The notes under the pieces were generated by a model. The model saw nothing but the letters and a program-made list of their open reading frames with translations. It did not search any database and was not told the origin of the DNA. Shown here one piece after another: positions 32,751-45,100 of a DNA stretch of 64,000 nt. A program made the translations under genes and the position numbers. Each line of letters begins with the position of its first letter. The stretch's first letter is position 1. Origin of the DNA: Parelaphostrongylus tenuis (Eukaryota > Nematoda > Chromadorea > Rhabditida > Metastrongylidae); NCBI GenBank assembly GCA_019055375.1, contig JAHQIW010005280.1:558001-622000 (forward strand), in the 5' to 3' direction.

Positions 32751-33068
32751 CTTGATCTGCGAATTTCTTAGATGTAAAACATAAGATAGTGACAACCACT
32801 AAGACTGCCTATTCCTTTCTTTTTTGCATTTACTTTGATCTCTGATTATCCCTTCTATAGTTTTCCGCTTTGTCGTATCTGAGGGCATCTTGAAAATATT
32901 AGTTAGTGAAGAAGGATTTGCTGTTTATGCATTGTTGACATACTCCGTTTGATATCGGAACATATTCTGAATAGGTGTGTTAACGTATACATAACTTTAA
33001 TGCGCATCTTTCGCTCAATATTTTGTTGCTAATGGCGTAATTATTGCTATTGGATTGTGAAAAAGATG

Positions 33069-33345
33069 TTAGACAAAAGACAATTTGAGCGATTTTTTTA
33101 TTTGAGTTGAAAATGGGTCTTAAAGCAGCAGAAACAACTCGCTGCATCAGCAACGCATTGGCGCAAGAACTGCTAACAAACGTGCAGTGCAGTGGTGGTC
33201 CAAGAGGTTTCGTGAAGAAGACGAGAGCCTTAAAATGACAAACGTAATGTGATCATGGCAAGTTGACAGCGACCGTCTGAAAGTATCTATCGAAACTGAT
33301 ATTCCTTAGACTACACGAGATGCAAGAGAATGCAGCGCCACCCAT
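33069..33345 (+). pseudogene. Mariner transposase N-terminal relic
   Basis: Across several frames: LDKRQFERFF, then LFELKMGLKAAETTRCISNA, then ANKRAVQWWSKRFREEDESL and, after a stop, VDSDRL. These are the helix-turn-helix region and WW-KRF linker of a mariner transposase. It is broken by shifts and stops and lacks the catalytic domain. Confidence 0.75.
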
Positions 33346-34849
33346 TTCACGATCGTTTGCCATTAATTATAGTTGAGGGAAAAGTAGTCAAGGTAAATAC
33401 GGATTTAGAGCACCAGAAATCATTATACATTTGTACCAACCTAGTAATTCAACCTTCCAACTTTTAGCAAAGATATTCCATCGAGCATGAAATGGTTCAT
33501 TAAATCATACAGGAATTGATGCAATTTATTGATGTTAGAAAAAAAGTCGTCAGTGTTTCATTCATAATAATAAGATTCGGATTTTCTGTGGTGCGTAAGA
33601 CGTTGTCTTTGTCGTAGAATTCCAAATTGCAAAGGGACTGATTGAACGAGGTTCCGTTCTGAAAGTCATGATAATGATTCCCGTGTGTCTATTAATGTTT
33701 TCGGTTGCTACATTTGCTTTTATGCATTTGTCAAAACGTTAAATCTAGAAATCTTTTGACAGGTGATTTCTGTATCAAAGTTTGGGATGAAAACACATTT
33801 TAGAATTCTCTATGTCACTCCTTTTAATGGATAAAACAAGATATCGGACGACAACGCTTACATCCAACTCGCGACACCTCCATTAGAGCAGATCATAAAA
33901 CCCTACATAAAAAAAGTTTTTTTTTTCTGTAAGTCATTCAAGTTCTCAATCCAAGAAATCAAGCGGGCAACTCAGTTCTTCCAACATATGTTCGATTGAA
34001 AATCATGAGACCATAAGTTGGACAAGCAAGCTGATGTTAACAGAGGAAGTGGAATTAGATTACCAAAAAAAAAAACTGAAATGAACGTCAAGAGAACGAA
34101 GACGCCTTGTATGGCGATCATGCGGATGTGTCCATGTATTATTGCTTGAGAAAACCAGCTGCATTGACAGTCAAAGGCGATTTTCGGATTAAGCAGTACT
34201 CGGCATCGTGCCATGGTCTAATCAATATCGCCGTCTCCTCTGAATCGGAAAATTGGTACCAGGCACTATAAGCACTGACTCCAGACATCGGTAGGCCATA
34301 TAAGTAATAAAAAAAAAGCCAACTATGTATTTTGTCGAGTATGCCGTGAAGTTAAGCAATGACCAGCAAACATATTGAGGCATAAGTCAGATGTGGGCGC
34401 AAGTAGTTGAAGTGTATAAGTACTTGAACAAGTGAAAGGTATGTAAATTTCTAATATTCAACCCTTTCGGGACCACCAGTTGTGATCGCCACGCGCAGTT
34501 GCAAATTTGCAACCAATGCGCGTTTTTTTTTTGTTATTTGATTTGAGTTTTTCCACCGTTTCAAAGGAAAATCTAGGGTTTCTTGTAATGGGTCGATACT
34601 CCATGGTGTTTTTCCACACACTCGTATGCTTTTTATACAGATATGTTGCTTATGTTTGAATAAAAAGCTCTTTTTCACTACGCAATCACATCAAGTGCTG
34701 GCATGCAAGCAATTGTAATAGCTTGTACATAGGCCTATAATAACATAATGATATATGCGCATCAATTAAATATTTTTCATTATATACGACACTTGAAAGT
34801 TATAATAATGATCGGAAAGCGGAAGCAATAGAAGTACGTTGTTTCCCTA

Positions 34850-35150
34850 CTGTTGTAGCCTTCTTCTTGAAAAGTGGGAATTTTTAAGACACGTGGGCGT
34901 TCGTTTTTATTAAAAAGACTATTACTTAAAGGCTTTTAGTAGAATATCAGCTTTAATGACCATTCATTGTCTTTAGCGCTCGAATTTCCACCATACAGTT
35001 ATCAATACTCACTGTGAAGTTCAAGAGACGGGCTGTACTAAGAGCATTAAAACGCGATCTTAATTCTCTTGGTACAGCGCACTAAAAAATCGTTTCAAAA
35101 CAAACGAATTAGTTTTCAGAATCAATGCTGTCTGAACATATGAACGATTT
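34850..35150. repeat. Dispersed repeat shared with 43010-43300
   Basis: GAAAAGTGGG, ACACGTG, GTTC..., CGATCTTAATTCTCT, TACAGCGCA and AATTAGTTTTCAGA occur in the same order at both places. It looks like a degraded foldback relative. No coding. Confidence 0.5.
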
Positions 35151-37169
35151 TCGAAAATCTATTGGAAGTCCAGATGTAAACGATAGCCAAATACGTAAAG
35201 CACAGCGAAGGCGAAACGTTCAAAAACGTACATTTGCCATTAAATTTGAAACTAAGTTTATATTTAGAGTCGCCGTATTTCAAACTACGATAATTACCAG
35301 AGTTTCGGTGATAAGCCTTTGTTCGGTGAAAAAACTATGCGAACAAGACTGCAAGGCACATGTGCACACCCAGGGAAAAATCGCAATTTTTCCTTAGTTG
35401 CGATCTCTGTTGATCGAATGATTGCTATAGGTCACAAGAAGAGTAATTTCAAAAATTAAGCATACCATCAAATCCGCAATTTTCTTAGCTATCGAGCGAC
35501 TATTGAAGTGTAATGAAAATTCTGTGCCCGATGATAAAACAACGAAAATGCGCGTGTACCATGAGTGGTACACATGGTCTTCAAAGGGTTAACCAGATTT
35601 AAGATTGTGCACTGTACACGTTGAAGTTGGCACGCATTTATAACAAAGAATACTTTAGTGATAACCACACTCTTTCATTTATGTTTTTTGCCCTACTACA
35701 TAGTCTTCCGCTGTATTTCCATATTGCACCATATTTTTTCTAATACAAACTATCTTCAGACTTACTGTGCAGATCCGAGCAGCTACTATATTCGATTCGT
35801 TTTCCCTTACCCGTCATTCACAAAGTTCTTCGAGTTTTGAACCCTTGGTTCGACTGCTGTTTGAGGGTTGTCACCTTCTTCGAGAAAATTGTCAAATGCA
35901 AGTCAGTTGATATCCTTGAATACTGAAGTAGTGGTTCTAGGCCAATCACACGAAAGTGAATCGATCCCAGTTGAATCTCGCGTCAATTTCTTGATTCTGG
36001 AATGAAGAAAGGTTTGGTAAGCCCAGCACGACGTCGAGGTACCACCGTGCTCGTGCTTGTGGAGAACAATACCACTATCTCTGCACTACCCTCACCCGCT
36101 CTCTGTATTGCCATATTACCCTTAACTTCTGTATTCCTCTTTTTTCCACATTATGTTACTTTCAGTCACTTGCCTTTGAATGGAAAAGCCGTAAGCCGAA
36201 AGGTGATGGCGTTCTTGGCCTTTAGTACTTGGCTTTTCGTATACAAAAAATTGCTTTCTAATTACTTCGATTTTTCTAACGTTCGACGAGGTAGTCATTA
36301 CTCTGATGAGATTGACATAAAAAGAAAGAACATCTTGAAAATTAATCTTTATTCGTAGCTTGAGCGACGATGGTATGTCTTCTTCAACATCGTTGGCCGA
36401 CATTTCGGAAATTTGGCTTTCTCTAGAGCCTGATGATATCTATGTAACATCATTCATATAAATTTACGGATTACTTATAGTATAAGGGAAATCTATAGTG
36501 AGAGGTGTAACCGACTATCGTTCAAACTCCTAGTTCTGGAAAATCATCGGCGGAAAAAGAATCAAAATCATTTTAACGGCTAAATTTTGAAACCTGATTG
36601 TGCTGGGACCAGCAAGACATACAAAAGAAGGAGTGTGAGAACCGAAACTTTGAATAATGAGAAAAACTGTATTTCTGTGCTTTCACTGCTTCACAGTTCA
36701 AGAATTACTATAATTCATCCGACATGTAGGGAATTCTTTTGGACTTGGCATCATAAGAATAGATATAACTGAAACCAATGGCTGCCTGCAGTAGAACATA
36801 CATAACAGGAATGGTTGTACGAGATCATAAGGGACTAAATACTTCCTATTTGGGGTATACACTTAAGCTTGCACTTTAACACTCAAACGGATATGATGAC
36901 TGGAAGTGTTGAGCTGAGAAAAGTGAAGCACACGCTATGGATTCCCAAAGATATGTTTCCATTAACATATTCACTGACCAGATAATTCAATCTTTTTGAC
37001 GAAAGGACAAGGTGCTGCTAACTGCAATTTATTCAGTACGTTACTGGGGGCACTTCGGGAATTTTGCCATCTTCAACGTATAGAAAGGTCTAATTGAAAT
37101 GTAATCTACTTTCTTTGACCCTCTTATAACAGCAATAAGAAACTTGAGACACAGATTTTCTCCCGCATG

Positions 37170-37452
37170 AAGCTCAAAGGATAAAGCTCTGGAAGATGAT
37201 CAATCTCAAAAGGACGCTATCTGTCCAAATTCATCAAACGTCGCGAAAGGTGATAAAATGCAATCTGCTCTTTTACAATTTTCACAGTGGCCTACCAATC
37301 TTCAGGTCGTTTCTGCTATCCTTTCAGACAGGTCTGTTATCACTTTACCATTTCGAATGGATGGAAGGCTAAGTGAATCTTAGATGCAGAAGCGAACCTA
37401 CGATTATGTGTTTGTAGGGCACCTCTAGTCACTGTATCTCTCTTATGCATCC
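37170..37452 (-). mobile_element. SINE-A copy, minus orientation, degraded
   Basis: AAAGGATAAAGCTCTGGAAGATGATCAATCTC at the 3' end, ACAGTGGCCTACCAATC, CTTTCAGACAGGTCTG, and a head ending GGGCACCTCTAGTCACTG. Confidence 0.45.
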
Positions 37453-37524
37453 TACTATCAATAATATATTCATGCAATATTTATGTACATGTATGTATCT
37501 GGCAATTATTATTTAAGCCAATAT

Positions 37525-37670
37525 GTCATGTGGTCTGTTAATGGGCTCGTGTATAACTCGATACACGTGTTTCGGCCTTGCAGCTTCGTCAGTCGGGCAG
37601 GCTCTTAGTATTTAGTCAATCCTCTCCTGGGGCTCCTACATCCCCTATAAAGAGGTAGGCAACGATGAAC
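37525..37670 (+). repeat. Half copy of the palindromic MITE
   Basis: CGATACACGTGTTTCGGCCTTGCAGC, TCGTCAGTCGGGCAGG, CAATCCTCTCCTGGGGCTCC and AGAGGTAGGCAACGA match the left half and centre of 19221-19474. It abuts the RTE relic. Confidence 0.55.
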
Positions 37671-37679
37671 ATTTTACGC

Positions 37680-39236
37680 AATCGCTGTTAAGCCATAAAT
37701 CTTAAGATCGGCAATTCCTCCCTTCTCCCTTCCGAAATCCGACATGCTATATCGTCGGTGAAGAACAGAACAACACCCGGTCCAGACAGGATTAGACCAG
37801 AACACCTGAGGAATCTGCCGCCAGTTCTCATCAACACCCTGGCTCGGCTCTTCACTCGCTACCTGTCAGAATGCAAGGTTCTCTATTCAATGGAAAACCA
37901 GCAAGACCGTATTGTTCTTCAAAAAGGGAGACCTTCACGACATAGGCAATTATCGCCCAATCTGCATGCTGTCCGTCGTCTATAAGCTCTTTACTCGAGT
38001 CATCCTAAACAGGATTGACAGAACACTAAACGAAGGACAGCCATGCGAACAAGCCGGGTTCCGGAAAGAATTAGTACCATAGACGACATCCACACGATCA
38101 CAAGATTCATTGAAGTTTCACGGGAGCACAAAATACCGCTCTGTCTCACTTTCATCGATTTGAAGAAGGCCTTTGATTCAGTGGAAGCAGAAGCGGTTAT
38201 AGAAGCTCTGGATATCCAGGGCATCCCTACTTGGTGCATAATGATCCTTCGTGAGCTATACAAAGATTTTACGACCAAAACATTTTTACAACAATCTTAC
38301 CATTGACGTAAGGAGAGGGGTTCGACAACGCGATACAATCTCGCCAAGATTATTCACTGCCACCCTTCAAAATGTTATGCGAACATCAGAATGGGACAAT
38401 ATGGGAGTGAAAATTGACGGTCGACAATTAAACCATCTTCCTTGCTTTGCTCATCAGCCAAGCAGCAGCGAACGAATTGACCGATTTTGACAATGCCCAT
38501 GAAAACATTGGCCTTCAACTAAACCTAACAAAAAGATGTTCATGAGAAACGGATGGATTTTGAATACGACACTCTTGCTCAACGAAACAAACATCTCCGA
38601 GAGCTTCAGTTACGTATATCTAGGTCGCGAAATCAACATGATGAACGACCCAGAGTTGAGCAGGAGGAAACGACCGGCTTTGGGGAACTTTTAAGAGCAC
38701 CGAAGATGTAGTGAAGAGGACAAGAACATCCGACTCCATGCCCACCTTTTTGACTCGCCGATTATCCCTGCTCTAACGTATACACTAGAAACCTGGTCGC
38801 TACGTAAGCAGGATGGAAGATCACTTGCGTCATCGAACGCGCAGTCGAAAGGTCGATGCTAGGAGTATCCCGTATCTCGCAAATGAGAGAAAGGATCCGA
38901 AGTTCCAACCTACGTCAGCGATCTAAGATCAGAAACGCCGTTCTACACTCCGGGATATCGAAAATAAGGTGGGCTGGATACGTCATGCGCTTCAACGACA
39001 ACCGATAGACGAGAGCCGTTACCGACTGGATTCTCAGAAAAAACTAGCTCTCCACAGGAAGACCGCCGACCCGATGGTCCGATTTTTTTCACGAAAAGAC
39101 TAGAAAAAGATATGATGCTCAGCGAATCCCTAGAGCGATGAGGATCCACTGGGCTACTCTTGCATGTGATAGGGAAAAATGGAAGTGTTGCTGGTGCCCG
39201 CTCGAGTCAATCGACGATCAACGGGACGACAGGTGA
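37680..39236 (+). pseudogene. RTE-clade non-LTR retrotransposon, decayed ORF2 (reverse transcriptase)
   Basis: Ordered reverse-transcriptase motifs are spread over all three plus frames: TTPGPDRIRPEHLRNLP (37770), GNYRPICMLSVVYKLFTR (37950), GFRK, then FIDLKKAFDSVEA (38155), VRRGVRQRDTISPRLFT (38310), YVYLGREINMMND (38610) and the C-terminal IPRAMRIHWATLACDR with a stop TGA at 39234-39236. The first catalytic Asp (in DLKKAFD) is present; the FADD box is disrupted near 38450. There are several frameshifts and stops, and the N-terminal endonuclease is missing. The 3' end carries ACAGGTGATACAGGTGATG, a short tandem tail as in RTE elements. Inactive. Confidence 0.85.
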
Positions 39237-39807
39237 TACAGGTGATGTAGTAGACCTGTTACGTAGAGGACGCATTATAAGTGGTACGGTAAATGTGCTC
39301 CTTGAGGAAACTCTCAAATCCTTCTTAACCCATTTTGAACCATTTTCATTTATCGAGTCAAAAAATAGAGCGGTAATCTCTAAAAACCAGTTCAGAGCGC
39401 GGCAAATATCAATAAATACTAAATTATCGCTGACTTCAATGCGACACTGTGACTGGGAGGCACGTTATAGATTTGCAACCTATTCAACAAAGCGTATTCA
39501 TCACACTGATAAAAAAAATTTGGAGCACACGTCAACAATCACATGATAGGCTGTTTCTATAAAATATCGTTTTTTTTTTGCTTGACTTCCACTTAATGGT
39601 AGAGCACAACTACTCACACCATTATATGTGTGAGAAATGTGCCTGTCACGGATCAGAGAACCACCGTTCTATGCTCTTCTTTCTGAACTACATCGAGAAA
39701 GCTGAAAAGCGATTTATTTTCTTCTCCATGGTATAATGAATGTTGTCATTATGATAATGCGTCACAAAAGCTCCACTATGTGTTGCTTAACGAGTGCACA
39801 ATCCAGC

Positions 39808-39879
39808 GGGGCTGTAGCTCAGTGGTAGAGCGCTCCCTTAGCATGGGAGAGGGCTGGGGTTCAATTCCCCATAGCTCCA
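39808..39879 (+). tRNA. tRNA-Ala (anticodon AGC)
   Basis: 72 nt with a complete cloverleaf. Acceptor GGGGCTG pairs with TAGCTCC (two wobbles) and the discriminator is A. D-arm GCTCAGTGGTAGAGC. Anticodon stem CTCCC/GGGAG, loop TTAGCAT, anticodon AGC. T-arm GGGGTTCAATTCCCC. A-box TAGCTCAGTGG and B-box GGTTCAATTCC are intact, and a T-rich tract follows shortly after the gene (AATTTTTC). It lies just right of the RTE relic. Confidence 0.95.
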
Positions 39880-40161
39880 CAATTTTTCAAACTATTGAAA
39901 TTGTTGTGATTTTGCTTCATATTGCGATATGTCGATATTTTTCGCGCTTTTGGCGTTATAAAGAGGAAGCAGGTCGGACACTTTTGGAAGGACGATTTGG
40001 TTGTTTTACACACTTTCTACTAACCAGCGTAGAGAACAGCTGAGAATACGAACTGTTTTATTTCGTATATTCTGTAAAGATGGCTTTCATTGATGAAAAT
40101 TTTATTATAAAGTGTAAATATGCAGCGTTCTATCGTATTATTCCACCCGACGAAGGTTTTC

Positions 40162-40222
40162 GCCAGTCGTATAGTACTCTCATGGCATAGGGGAGGGCTG
40201 GGTCTCACACTACCGTACCTCC
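40162..40222 (+). pseudogene. Probable tRNA-Ala pseudogene
   Basis: CATGGCATAGGGGAGGGCTGGG...CCGTACCTCCA follows the anticodon-to-3' end of the intact tRNA-Ala 340 bases upstream (GCATGGGAGAGGGCTGGG...CCATAGCTCCA). The stems no longer pair and the B-box is lost. Confidence 0.45.
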
Positions 40223-40275
40223 AGGAAATTTTATGATCTTTGACTAATTATGCGCTAAGATCCCATAGAAGGAAG

Positions 40276-40312
40276 AATCGATCGACGACAGGTGATACAG
40301 GTGATAGAGGTA
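40276..40312 (+). repeat. Short RTE 3'-end remnant
   Basis: TCGATCGACGACAGGTGATA followed by CAGGTGATAGAGG repeats the extreme 3' end of the RTE relic at 39208-39250 (TCGACGATCAACGGGACGAC, AGGTGATACAGGTGATG). It looks like a strongly 5'-truncated insertion. Confidence 0.5.
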
Positions 40313-40821
40313 AACACCGGTAACGATTGAGATTTGTGCATGGAGAAAAGCGCGCACACCCCAGAAAGCTCTGAGGTGAGGACGATAAAACTGACGATGC
40401 ACAACTAGCTCGTCCGAGTGTTGACACTGTAATAGATGACTGGACCACGAATGTGCATCCATCCACCGCCCTGCCCTTAGATGACTCAGCGACAGATATA
40501 CAAAGCAGTACTGCTGTCGGTGCCAGCAGCCAGCCAAATTCTAGCCAACTATTCGTGACCGATGTTTAAGAGTTCATTTTAGAGCAGACAAATACCTATG
40601 GTATTCAGGAGAACGTCGATTGGAGGAAATGACCGTGGGAAAGAAAATTTTCAGCTTTGTGTATGCAAGAGAGCGTTGTGAAGTTGTCAAATCTGAAAAA
40701 ATTGCTTCTGCTGTCATCCGCCTTCTAGGAACCTCTTCTTGGGATTAGATTTCATGCTCAGGCGTGGATCTCTGACGATTATGAGCTACATTTTACCAAT
40801 AATTACTTGTTTCAAGTGAAG

Positions 40822-41496
40822 AGACAGATTGAGCAAATTCAAAAAGCTTCTAGAACTTATCAATAGGAATTGCCAAGTTGTATTTAGAGTATGCATCGAC
40901 GAATCACTGACACCCTCCAAGGGAAAAATTGTGTTCCAACAATACATTCCCAGCACGAAGCACAAATACGGAATGAAACTGTGCAAACTGTGCTGTGTAC
41001 GAAGATACACGTACAGCACAAACTCATGTGCAGGTGCAGGCACAACTGCCAAAAGTGCCGGAGGAAACGCAGACAGTACTGTGATGTACCCAAGGGCTGG
41101 CTTACTAAATGAGAGCCGACACCTCTACAACGGCAAGTGCTGCACTCGTTGAACTTGCCAAGAGTCTATTGCAGAGAAAAACGCTTTTCATCGAGCCGTG
41201 TAGAAATAATCAAGTGAGGCTTACACAAGGAATTCATGCGGCAATAACTAGAAAAGGGGCAGGCAATGATCGTACAGAATAAGAAAGGCGTAGTGGTGCT
41301 CAAGCGGAATAACAAGCGAGATGCTGCGACGATTTCCACACCATCGATCCAGCGATCGAGAAATTCGAGATCGAATAGAGTTGCAACACGCACAAGTTGC
41401 TCGTGGATTTCACCGACCGAATTGCTGCTTATTGCTCATGTATTGGCTGTTCAATGGAGAGTGATGAGTTTTGAGTTGGTCTTTAGCAAACAATAA
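40822..41496 (+). pseudogene. piggyBac-family transposase relic
   Basis: Plus frames in succession: RDRLSKFKKLLELINRNCQ, then VCIDESLTPSKGKIVFQQYI and PSTKHKYGMKLCKL (the piggyBac 'DE.M.PFKG...QYIP.KPHK.G.K' core, including the first catalytic Asp). Next come GLLNESRHLYNGKCCTR and ELAKSLLQRKT ('NEGR.LYVDNFYTS..LA..LL'), then MIVQNKKGVVVLKRNNKRDAAT. The second catalytic Asp (VDN) appears as YNGK, so it is lost. Frameshifts and stops break the gene. The 107-residue frame 40829-41152 is its largest piece. Confidence 0.75.
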
Positions 41497-41652
41497 TTAC
41501 TAACTCGAATCAGGATGCTCAACTTGTACTAACTTGCCGCGCGGGTCATTTCACGTTAGCACGAAAACAACTTACGATAGGGTTATAACTGATTAGCAAT
41601 AATAACAGTACACTAGCACTCTGACGATATGTAGTGAAGTGAATATACATGA

Positions 41653-42174
41653 GTGAAGTGGGTAAATAACTGGAACAGGAAACACTGGATCTGCGAAATT
41701 CCAAGAGTACTCGGTGGGGCGGGGATTCACTCTTACATAGGGAACGAAGACGAAGGTTCAATGCAAAAGGTTACAGGCGTACAACCGATGGGAGACAAAG
41801 TTCAGAACGCAAAAAGTTACAAGTGCTCGCTTTGATCTGGAAGGAATAAAATGTCTTGCATGGGAAGAAGATGCTACTACATAAAGAAAAGGTCGCAGGA
41901 ACAATTTATACTCAAAGCACATGTGAAAGATAACGGATCAAGTCAAAGGTTATGGGAATGCAATGGAGTAGTTTGTGTAAAAAGTCCATTCGAAACTAAA
42001 TTATATATTGAGTCAGAGGTCCAAGCAAATCTAATTAATCTAGCAGGCTTAGACAACATAGAAACAGGAGCTATTCATGGAATAGTTTCTATGGCTCATA
42101 TACTAGGTATGCATGTAGATGGTGAGCGCATTTCGCTGCGATATTGCTTCGGAATATCTAATTTCACAGTTTAG
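41653..42174 (+). other. Two in-line unassigned open frames
   Basis: 41653-41835 and 41851-42174 are open for 60 and 107 codons. The second includes ETKLYIESEVQANLINLAGL and IHGIVSMAHILGMHVDG. They follow the piggyBac relic but show no piggyBac motif. They could be exons or transposon-derived. I see no family. Confidence 0.2.
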
Positions 42175-42179
42175 GTACC

Positions 42180-45100
42180 TCCTGATGACGTATATGTGCC
42201 TGATTAACGCGTGGAAATTTGGCAAAGGCTGCGTTGAGTAAATCTCTTTCACCGATTTTCAAATTGGAATTTATGTCAGATACTTCAAGACCACAAGGCT
42301 CCACAGCCGACATCTAGGCGCATTCTCGAAGTGACTTTACCACGTCGTGGACGTTGTATTGGATGTTATAGAAATTTGGTTTTACGTATAAGTTCTAGAT
42401 GTGTTCGAAGCAAGAGAAACGAGTAAGCGTGAGGTGCAGTCGATGTATGCAATATCTTTGTCTATCTTGCTTCACTACTGCTCATTGAAGATGAGATCTT
42501 AGGCGCTCTTGCGAAAAATAATCTTATGCAAATAATGAAAAATGAGGCGAAAAATAATGTCGGGCAGTACTGTAGACAATATGAAGTGAGAACTGATTGT
42601 TCTAGAATTTGATGCTTGTTGTTTTGAAACGCACGAATTGTTGAATGAAACAAGCAAAGTTCTACGCAACGAGTGTGAATTGTTGACCGACACTGTTAGT
42701 CGTAAATTGCTATTTATCGATACTAGTTGTATAAATTATTGATTGGTGTTGAACAGAAGATTAACCACATTAGTAAAAAGTTGGAAGAATTTGGTTAGAG
42801 ATACGTAATTTCTTTGAAGAACTACTCTACAAATTGATGATTATGGGCTCTATCAAGCTTATTCCGACTGCGTAGTAGAAGTCACACCAAATAAGCTTCT
42901 TGAAAAGTCATATAATTAAGAAAATGTGTTTTTGAAATACACTTTCATACAACGTCAAAGGACGGGAAGTAACAAACAGAGATGCGTTATTTTCTCATTG
43001 GTGAGCCTTCGCTTCGAAAAGTGGGTTTTTCAATGACACGTGCGTTCTTCTTACTATAGGGGGCCTTCATAGAAAGCTTCACAAACATATCATTGTTCGG
43101 AATCATAAATTGTTTCTAACATATGGATTTTACTATACAAGTACCAGTGCATTCAAATGCGATGTTCAAGCGTGGGGTTAGTTACTCAGAGCGTCAAACG
43201 TGATCTTAATTCTCTCACTACAGCGCATTGAAAAAATCATCAATTCAGAGGAACATATTAGTTTTTAGATTTTGAACTATCGGATGATTATGAAAACTCT
43301 ATTGTAAAGTCAAGAATAAACTGTAGAGAAACACGCGCACTACTCCGAAGGCGGCATATAACTTTTATTCCTCGTTACCACAGCGCAGTGAAAAGCTTTC
43401 TTTAAGGATTTATCTAGCAATCAAGTTTACATCAGGAATTGGCGTTTCTCAAGCTGTCAGATGACTGCTAATTTCAGCGGAGAATTTCATCTGGTGAAAA
43501 AGCCAAGCAAACAAGAGTGTAAAATACACTATAAACACTGAAGAAATAAAACGTAATTTTCTCCTCATGGCTACAGCTCACTGGAAAAGAGTTTTCGAGA
43601 ACAAGCATACCACCAGGGCGCCGACTTTTATAGCTATCAGTTTACGAATACATCTGTAAAGAAGTTTCTCTCAGATAATATAACTGAGCTTCTTCTGCAG
43701 CCTATTAGTTTGTGGAAGAACAATGATGAAAAGCGCTGTGTGAGTTCGTGTGACAACTTCAGTGCAGAGCTATAACGAAGATATCTCAATAACAACCTAC
43801 TTAATAAAACAATCTCAATAACAACCTACTTAATAAAACATCTCTCAGCAAAATAAAGTTGTGTGGATGGTACCATTTGTAGAAAGTATATTGCGAACGG
43901 AAATATGCTCGTGTGAAGTTTTGTGTGATGACTACAGATCAGACGATATTTTTGTTTTTACTGCGTACTGTCACGTTTTTGTTGATAATGATGTTGAAAA
44001 AGGGATTACTATTCAAACACTAATTCCTCTGGGCGATGTCTTCATCAAGCTAGCAGTCGTGTGTGTGGTTGTTGCTGCTCTCATGACTATTCAAATTAAT
44101 ACTTAGTTGTATCTTCCACGACCGACTGTCCACTAGCCTCGACACAACAATAATATTTCTTTGTAAGCCAAAATTCAAGGTCAATGTAATACGATTTGTT
44201 CAAGCAGCAGTCGTTTCGACGATCCCTCCTTTATCAGAGCCGAAAAGATCAGGTTGGCCACAACTCAGTCGGTCAAATACATTACTTCATTACTAACAGT
44301 TCCATTACCAAATTTGAATTTTAAACGCACAAGCACAAAACAATCTTCAAAGTACCGCTTTTATAGTACCCTACTGGGTTGATCAAATGGAGACCAATTG
44401 TGCTGATTTCACATGGACTTTGAATGCGCCTGTCACATCAAAATGACACTCACGTATTATGTCATATGATAGTGAGGCAGGCATTCCATTCTAGAGTTCG
44501 CTCTTGGATTCATGAAGTTTATCCGGAATGCTTTCAAAATTTTGTGCGTTAGTGACTCTATGTTCTTGTACGATAATGACGAACTCTACTTCAAAATTCT
44601 CTTCGTTTTATGCTTGCGTCCCATGTGAACTTAGCGGAGTATTTGACTTAGATTCAAGTTTGTCGATCAAGTGTTCTTTCGAACATATAGTGTTGCCAAT
44701 GCGTTTATCGCCGCACGCTTTACAAGAAATTAGATTAACTATACCCGTACTTATGCAATGACCATCTCTGCCATTATGGCATATTATGCACTTCCGCGTA
44801 GTTCACAAAAGCCATATAAGCGGTAGCGATTTAAATGGCACCTCAGATTATTCGGTGACAATTTAAAGAATTGTTCCCAAATCCTCTAAGCCTGCACTTA
44901 TCGTGTGTAAAAAGAAAGGAAGGATAAACGGGACCATACCTTCGTTGGCCTTTTCATTTGCGAGCGCCTCATCCCCTCCAAACCTGGATCGAGGATCTGC
45001 AAGTTTGCAGCTATTAGAAAAGTTATTTTCCGAGCCAGCTTCAGATTTCCACCTCGTGCTCTCTTCCAGTGGCGGCGATTGTTCGGAACATATTTTTTCA

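Larger units (their letters stand above)
29921..37440. other. Repeat-rich region with few gene-like signals
   Basis: Contains a degraded SINE-A (about 29960-30110, minus), a possible short plus exon at 31480-31539, a SINE-like fragment at 32525-32750, a mariner relic at 33069-33345, a weak SINE-A remnant near 34210-34325 and a repeat at 34850-35150. Open frames at 31449, 33972 and 36002/36122 carry no recognised domain; the stretch near 36350-36425 looks repetitive. Otherwise I see nothing. Confidence 0.35.

Noticed and set aside
36002..36403. Overlapping open frames on both strands (118 and 93 codons)
   Set aside because: Neither has a domain or splice sites. The right end (AGCTTGAGCGACGATGG and on) looks like a dispersed repeat end.
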